Assembly (NCBI RefSeq): GCF_907165205.1
Contig: NC_058195.1
Location: 15,314,001-15,378,000 of the forward strand
DNA: 64,000 nucleotides
Source of the DNA: Coccinella septempunctata
Taxonomy: Eukaryota; Arthropoda; Insecta; Coleoptera; Coccinellidae
Direction: 5' to 3'
Shown here: piece after piece, positions 37,601 to 46,600 of the stretch
How the letters are laid out: every line of letters starts with the position of its first letter
Position numbering within the stretch: position 1 is the stretch's first letter
Translations under genes and position numbers: made by a program
Notes under the pieces: generated by a model
What the model was told of the DNA's origin: nothing
The model's input: only the letters and a program-made list of their open reading frames with translations
The model's database searches: none

Positions 37601-40600
37601 AGGAAAACAAGAATTGAAATCAGGATGAAGAGATAATATGCCAAGTGTGCACAGATTATTATCTTCGATAAGCTTGATAAATTTTTGATACAGTGTGAGT
37701 AAAAAATTCAAATATTTGGTATTTACCATTTTTCAGAAAAATGCACCTATTAATCAATTCATTTGAATCCATTAATGAATTAAATTAGACAATCAATCAA
37801 GTAAAATTGAAGTGTTTGCCAGACATCCTCTACTGCTGGTGGAAGTCAGTTTTATATTTTTCAATAATATAATAATAAAAAAAAAATTTAATAATTTAAT
37901 TTTTCTACTTAAATGGATTTTTTTTTGCTGAAAATAATTTGAGCAGTCCCTTTTCATTATAGGAATGAAATGCTTCATAGTTCTGCTTATTGAAAACGAA
38001 TTTTAGGTACTTTGTTATGGTTTCTGAGGAGAATGACATACACTTCATGTGAAGGATGATGATAGCTTTTTGAGGTGTTGTCGAAAACATGTCTTTTTCA
38101 AAAAGAGAGATGAAAGAACGTTTATTTTTGTAATTGTGATATTCATTTTATTTAATTCGCCAAAGTGTATGCTTTTGACTTCTAAATATAAGAATTTTGT
38201 ACATTACTTTTCAGTCACTCTGTGTAATGCATTCTGATCATTAGCTCATCAGTAGTAAGGAAAAAAGTAAGTGAGAGTTTTTCGAAATCATAAAAATCAA
38301 TCATCATGATTAAAGAATACACCTGAAAAAATAACTGGCACCAGTGGCCTAGTAAATTTTCCAGTGCCCGTCATTCATGAAATTGGGAAAACGGAAATTC
38401 CTCCGGAAAATTCCGCTGGAAAATACGCTTCACGAGCTGAAAGGATTAAGCGAAATGAATGTTATTTGCGGAGAAAAGATATAATCCTCTTGTGACGTAT
38501 AATCAAATAACATTTCAGTTCCTTTTAGAAGCATTCGTGTAGAAGAGGTCCTTGCATAATTTGAGTGTACCTACTCATTTTATCAAATTCAATTCAACTA
38601 TTTGAAAGAAATTCTGTTTGCAAACTTGTGTACTCTTCAAGTCAATCTAACCGAGTCTCCAGGGAAGTTTTTTGTGGAATTATATTTTCTTTATAACGAT
38701 GTTTGAAATATCGAGGGATAAGCAAAGTTAGGAACTTATAATGCCTACAAACAAGGTCAAACTTGACGTTGGCCTTTCATTAAAATTTAATGAACTGGTC
38801 TGATAAAGACAGCAGAACAGTGTGGGATTTATGCAGCGTGAAGTTGAGAGGAAGATAAAATTAAGAGACTATGCTCAAACCCAGCCACATGCTGAGGACT
38901 TCGGAAAATATTTTTGCATTTTTATATTCCAGATGAATATAAATTTGATGAGATGAGAATATGCCAATTATAAGAGTGGAAGTTGTCAACCTTTATATTC
39001 CAGATGAATATAAAGGTTGACAACTTCCACTCTTATAATTGGCATATTCTTTCTCTGTTCAATAGAACAACAGAATTTATTTCATGAATTTTGGTGATAT
39101 ATGCTTCCATAGTAGGTATGTATTGTGTTATAAATGGTGTAAAAAATAAACACACTATTTATTATTTTTCAAATAATTTATTTCTGGGGCGATCGATTTC
39201 GGTTTACAACCATCAGCAGGCCAGCTGAAATATACAATATATGTTGTGTTTCAATTAATTTTTTGAAAAATAATAAACAGTGTGTTTATTTTTTACACCA
39301 TTTATTATTTCTTGAAATCGAAAAGAACAAAAACATACACAATGCACATAAAACGTCTGTCTAGTTCCTTAAAAATATATCGAGATAATATATTTATACA
39401 GAAATTTGCACCCTCCTGGTTAATTCACAGCTTGCTTGATTCCTCTAAATGTTATAAAAAATTACTTTACGATTTTTAAGCTTACCTTCTAATCAGATAA
39501 TTTAAGAATGAGAGCATCAATTTATTCTCAATAATTCTTGATTCTTTCAATAACGAATATTTGCAACTTCAAGAAAACTTACCTCAGTTTATTGGAATAT
39601 TTCTTCTGACTTCTGAATAATGCTTCAGCATCACTCATGAGATTTCACTATTTAATAACCGTATCTGAATGTATTATCTGTGTTTGGAATATGTGTTCTT
39701 ATTTTGATTTCTTTTCAGGCTCCACCTTTTGCCGGATGAAAGAAGGTATTTGCAATCCAAACAGAAGAAAAAGACTTGCAATCCGTATTTCGATGAAACC
39801 CTTGTATTTCAGGTCAGTACACTGTATTTTGAAATAATTTGAAGTTATAACTGGATGGTGTAAGTATTTTATTTCCATTAATTTGTGAATCTCCTAGCGT
39901 TTTCATGTCAAAAATGAAGTTTCAACAGCAACTTAAAGTAGCCATATGTTATAGAAGACCAAAAAATCGACTCAAGCGTCAACAAAAATCTCCTCTCACT
40001 ATGATAAGAGATACTTAGGGGAGACTAGGGAACATTGATACATGGGGAGGCTTGATACAGGCTTATATCCGCGATCTGTAGCCGTTTTCAAAAGTATTAT
40101 ACTAGTGAACACTATTCTTTGGCAGAGGGCATTGCGTGACGTTAATCTGTAAGGCTAACAGTAGTTTGTTTGTGAAATATTCAACGAAGAGTGTTTCGAG
40201 GTGAGAAATTGTAACTTTTTACTCAAGTTACCTAAGGGTTTTATGATCATGCATTAATTCCTCGGCATAAACAAACATTTCACTGGGAAATATGCATAAA
40301 ACTACTCAATTTACAGTTTTATTCGCTTTTCAAAATATATGGGTGTAAGATGAAAACATAAATAACTTTAAAAATTGCTTTCAGGGAGGTTTGAGACATT
40401 TGTCGTGGGGAGGCCTGATACATGTATCATCTTCAAAAAATATTCCGTAGCTAGTTGGATAGGCCTACATGAAGGCGTCTTCACCATCCAACATATCAAA
40501 GGGATTTTTAAAAACCGTACAATCCCCATGTATTTAACGAGGCCGACTTTTCTTGTGTGGAAGTGACTAACTGACAATTTCCTGATTTTTCTACACCTAT

Positions 40601-43600
40601 GGGACCAAAGCAAGCCAGTATCATTGCTGACCTACCTACTGAGCTGAATAATCCTCTCGATTACTCTCCCAGTACATCGTATCAATCCTCCCATATGTGG
40701 GGAGGCTTGAGACAGTTTGCATGTTTTTGTGTTCAACGTTCTGTACAGAATAAGATGTTTATGTTTTGCGACTTCTATATTTATTTTGTTGAACGATTAA
40801 TTGAAGAATTATATAATATAAGAAAAGTCCTGCTTCTTCATATAATTCAGTTTCCAGAATAAAAATTACAAAAAACGTATCAACCCTCCCCAGTCTCCCC
40901 TATTATTGGAGAATAATATCTGGAGCAATTCAACGTTGACACTAACAAACGAAAGAGAGATTCAGTTCAGTAAGGACAAGATGCTACAATTCAGGAATAT
41001 TCTGTTTACTATTCATGCTCATACCTATTTAAATTATCATTTACTTCTATAAGCTTTAACTTTAAGAGTTATTCTACAGGTCATTGACTCGTACAAGTAC
41101 TCCAACAATAGATTTTAGAGGTCAAAAAAACACTTTTTTCTAACCATTTTTTCCGAATCGGCTCGGTTTGAAAGATACAGGCTCTTGAAAAACCATAAAA
41201 AAATTTATTTTTACTTCTATCTCACAAACGGTGGTATCGAATGAAATAAATTTCGGAATATAGTTTTCATTTATTTCATTAATCTTTTTGAACACAAGAT
41301 ATCACCCACGTCTTTCTCATTATGAGATTATGACCATTACGTAGGTAGCATAAAAATACCAAAAATTCAAAAAACCCAACTATTTAAACACTGTTACGTT
41401 TTGTAAAACAGAAGTATTCTACATATGTTCTCGTATAATGCGCCGTTTTCGAGTAAATTGATGTCTAAAAATAAAAAATATCTGTGATATTCGGAAAATT
41501 TGGTACTTTGGATGAATGCAACTATGTTTAAAAGATGTGTATTGTCATAAATTCAGCTTGTCATTCTGAAGGAAATTTTGTTTCTCCAGGGGTGGCATAG
41601 CTCATTATGAAAACTTAAAACGGCTATATCTTTTTATGAACTATTTAAACATAATAATATACTATGTATATAATATAGTAGGTATGTCATAAAAGATGAA
41701 AACCCCACTCTCAGAGTCTCTGATAATCTCTTATATTTTACGTGTGTTATCAAAGTCTCCCCTTTTAAGATATAGATAAAAAATTAGACTTCATCAAACT
41801 TTCTCTGTAACAGCAAAAAAGTTTTGATTTATATCAAACAAACCATCAAATATAAATGGTGTAAGATTGCCTTTTCGACTACCCATGGCGAAGATGTTGA
41901 CGATAAGAATTCAGGGAAGTTCAAACTGGTACTACAAAATGAACATCAAAGTCATCCACCAAATCAATTTCATTAAATTCGACCGTACTGAAGAACTAAA
42001 CAACTGAAAAAAATTCTGAAATAGGTACTCAACTCTTTCCTGAGTGGGAGAAATCAGAACCTGTTAAATTTCTATGACAAAATTGTCTCAGAAATGTCAC
42101 TTTTTTAGGTCTAGCAACACCTAGATACTTGTTTCGGTAATTCTCGAGCTGAAATACTTCGATAGTTCATCAAATTACTTATAACTTATAATTTCTTAGG
42201 GCTTCTTCTTCTTCTTCTGTGACTGAAGAGAGACCCAACCGCGACCTACAGGGCATGGATAGTCACCAACCAGATCTGACTGCCGCAGTATTTTTCTCGA
42301 GTCTCCATTATAACTGCGGACCAAACACCTCCACTGTGATTTGTCTAACGCTAGTTGTTTCCAGTTATGATTGGCATTGACTGAATTCGGGAATTGATGC
42401 AGTGTATCCTTAAACCGCTTATACTTGCCTCCTGGTTTCCGAGCTCCCTCTATGAATTCGCCATAAAGACCTATTTTGGGGAGTCTTGTGACTTGCATCC
42501 TCCGAATGTGGCCACTCCATCTGATGTGGATTATTTGTCTTAGATGACGTTGTTGCATTTGTTCATATATCGTTTGTTTGATATATCGCCTGTAGGGCGT
42601 CCAGCTTTCGCTTCCGTAAAGAAGCGTTGGCAGGACCAATGCTTTGTAAACAGCTGTCTTGGTCTTCAGATTGAGGTCGTGATTTTGAAACACCCTGTCC
42701 TTTAGCCTCCAGAATGCCTATGATGCCGAATTGATATGGTTGTGTATTTCCATGTCCAGGTTAGCCCTAGTATTTATGAAGCTTCCCAAGAATTTGAACT
42801 GCTCGACCTGTTCTAGAGTTCCATCCTCCAGGCTGATATATGTTTGAAGGCTCTCTGGCGGACTAACCAGGATTTTGGTTTTGTCAATATTGAGTCTTAG
42901 GCCTAAAGCTTCGTATATGTGTTTATAGGTGTCCAAAATTATCTGTAGATCCTCTGAGCTGCTAGAGATAAGTTCGCGGTCGTCTGCATATTGAAGTTCC
43001 GTGATAAACTTTGTATACGGGTCTTTGCTCTGAATCGCTTCAGGTTGAACAGGCCTCCATCAAATCTGAATCTTATTCCAACACCCGCCACAGGAATACT
43101 CATGTCAGCAATTATCGAGACAGCTATGGACAAAATATTGAACAGTAAAGAGGCGCTTACACGAAGCCTTGTTTTATTCCAGAGTTGGTTAAGAAGGAGT
43201 TGGTTGTAGAGCCATTATGCTGTATTCTAGCGGTGTTGTAGGTAAGGAGGCTTTTACACACTGCTAAGAATTTTTCGGGTACTCCAAGGTGTCCCATGAT
43301 TTTCCATAGCGCTTTCCGATTCACCGAGTCGTAGGCCTTACTCAAATCGATGTGGGTTGTATTATTTTAGATCCTTGATTGTTGTTCAAGGGCCTTCCCT
43401 TGCAGCTGTCGCAGTGTGAAAATTAGGTCCACTGTACCTCGATTGGTTTGAAAGCCGCACTGGGATTCAAGTAATAGGTAATCAGGTACTTAAATCTTGA
43501 TCACAATAGAAATGACGGAATCGGTTGTGTTGGATATTATGTATCTATTTCATGAGGCCGATTTGCTCAGTTCGGGATTAAGCCGAGATTCGAGTTGATC

Positions 43601-46600
43601 CTAGATCAACCTGATAGAACTGAACGGAAATGTCGAAATTAATCTAGGATTCAGAAAAGAGTTTTCACCAAAGATTATAGAGTAGAAAGATAGGAAACGC
43701 CCTCATATCGCTAGTACCTACTAAAAACCGACTACATTTTGGCCAGTGAAAACACATTTGACAATGAGATGGCGCTGAAAACGTATTATCAATACAGAAA
43801 AACTGTTTAATAACAGTTTTCTGTTTTATAATTGAGAGGCGCGAAATTCGAATTCTATTCCTTGTTTTGAATTTCAATATTGACCTTGTTGAGACCAGAA
43901 AACAAACATCCTGAGCAACAAAACAAAATGATGGTTTTGTTTTGTGACCAGGATGTTAGTTTTCATCTAAACATTGTTTGGAATCGATTGGTATCAATGA
44001 AATACTCTGTTGAATGTGATAAATTTTTATTTGCAATATATAAAAAATTTACAAAAATTTGAAATTATGGACAACGAATAGAGCTTTGACTAGGATACAT
44101 GGTTACCTGCTATAGGTACCTCAGAGGTGTTTTTTCTGAGAAAACGTTTCGAATTAATAAACTGAGTTGAATTTGTACAATTTATATCAGAAATTGATAT
44201 GAACCAATATTCAATTTACCGTCATAAGATACACATTTCCGTTACTTACATACTATTGAAAAAATTTTCAGAACCACAATTGAAAAAAACCTTACAGAGG
44301 TATACAAGACCTGTATTCAAGCCCGTCAGTATAATTTCTTTATGCTTTTTTATGATTTCTTCATGGTATGGTCAAAGATTATAGAGTAGAAAGATAGGAA
44401 ACGCCCTCATATCGCTAGTACTAAAAACCGACTACATTTTGGCCAGTGAAAACACGCGTGACAATGAGATGGCGCTAAAAACGCACTGTCAATGCAGGAA
44501 AACTTTTTGATAACAGTTTTCTGTTTTTTGATTGAGGGGCGCGAAATTCGAATTCTATTTCTCGTATTGCATTCCAATATTGACTTTGTTTCTATCAGAA
44601 AACAAACATCCTGAGCGACAAAACAAAAGTATGGTTTTGCTTTGTGATCAGCATGTTAGTTTTCATCTAAACATTGTTTGGAATCAATTGATATCAACGA
44701 AAAACGCTGTTGGATGTGCTATATGTTTATTTGCAATACATAAAAAATTTACAAAAATTGAAATAGTGGGCAATAAATGAAGCTTGAACTAGGACACTGA
44801 ACTATATGGTGATCTGCTATACGTCGAAGGTGTTGTTTCTGTACAATAGGTTGTTCTGAATTGATGAACTTAGTTGAATTTGTAAAATATACATATATCA
44901 GAAATTAATTTGAACCAATATTCAATATACCATCACAGCATACATATTCCAGGTACTTACATATGTAGGTTATTTAAAGAATTTTCAGAACCACACTTAA
45001 AAAAAAAACTTACAGACATATGCAAGACCTGTATTTCATCATAGTTTTTTGGTGCTTCTTTTATGATTTCCGTATGATATGGTCTGCTCATGACACAATA
45101 TACAAATTGATTAATGAATGAACAAAACACTCACAGCAGGTTTCATAAAACTTTGACTTTCCAAACAACAATTTGACAGTCACTCGGTTCCCAAATGGAA
45201 ATCAATAAAACCTCTGCATTTCTGAATATATTGAAAGAGTAGCAATTGAGAATCATTGAATGGACCTATAAAGATCATAATTTCCCCTTAATAGGCCGTT
45301 CATGCAAGGGATGCATTCTGCATACAACAATTTACGTCGATGAACAGTTCTCAATTGACCTGAAGTAAAATGTTCATTGCACATGGTGTAGTTAGTAGTG
45401 TTTGCTGAAGTAATTGTCTTCAAGCCCTGAGAATTTTATCCACTTCGGAGCACTGAAAATTAGAATCAATGAATGACCGATTCACATGTTACGACTTTTA
45501 ATACTTACGCTTCCATTTTCCTTAGTTGAGTGAAAAACTTAATCACGTAAAATACATTTTATTATTTGATCCACCGTTCTTCACCATTCAATAATTTTCG
45601 AACAATATTTTGATGTTTTCACCAAGAAATAAGACAAAAAACTTCAAAAATCAGCTATTAGAACGAACCAGATAAACAAAAAGCGGAATGAGAATCAAAC
45701 AAAGATATTATGTGTAATATCTTTGGAATCAAAACATTCAAAACCTCTTTGATCAAAATTGACGTCTGAAATCTTGAAAAATGTCATATATATCTGCAAA
45801 TGGCACTCAAATTAATATTTTAACCAGCCCTAGCGTCTTAAAAACACGCGTGACACACAGATGGCGCTCAAATCCATCTTTCTACTCTATAATCTTTGGG
45901 TATGGTCTCTTTATGACACAAAATATACAAATTGATTGACGAATGAACAAAACACTCACAGAAGGTTTCATAAAACTTTCACTTTCCAAACAACAATTTG
46001 ACAGTTACCCTATTCCCAAATCGAAATCCATACAACTTTTGCATTTCTGAATATATTGAAAAGGCAATTGAGAATCTTTGAATGGACGTATAAAAGTCAT
46101 AATTTCCTCTAAATGAGCCCTTTATGTAAGGGATGCTTCTGCATACAACAATTTACGTGGATGAACAGTTCTAAATCGACTTTCAGTAAAATGTTCATTG
46201 CACATGGTGTAGTCAGCAGTGTTTGCAGGCTTTTACGCCCTGAAAATTTTATCCACTTCGTAGAACTGAAAATAAAAATCAATGATTGACCAAGTCACAT
46301 GTTACCAGTTTTAATACTTACATTCCCATTTTCCTTAGTAAAATTCGTTTCATTTGATCCACAGTTCTTCACCATACAATAATTTTCGAACGATATTCTG
46401 AGGTTTTCGCCAAGAAATAAGACAAAAATTTCAATAATCAGCAACTAGAACGGGCTTGAAAAACAAAAGGCGATACAAGGTTGTCTATGGATACGAAAAT
46501 CAAAACATTCAAAACCTGTTTGATCAAAATGGCCATATGACTCTGACATCTCGCAAAATTTCATATGTCCCTCGAATTAAAATTTTAATCAGTCTTAGGA

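Noticed and set aside
40368..40862. Overlapping frames of 81-87 codons
   Set aside because: They are built on the repeated GGGGAGGCTTGATAC phrase of element J.
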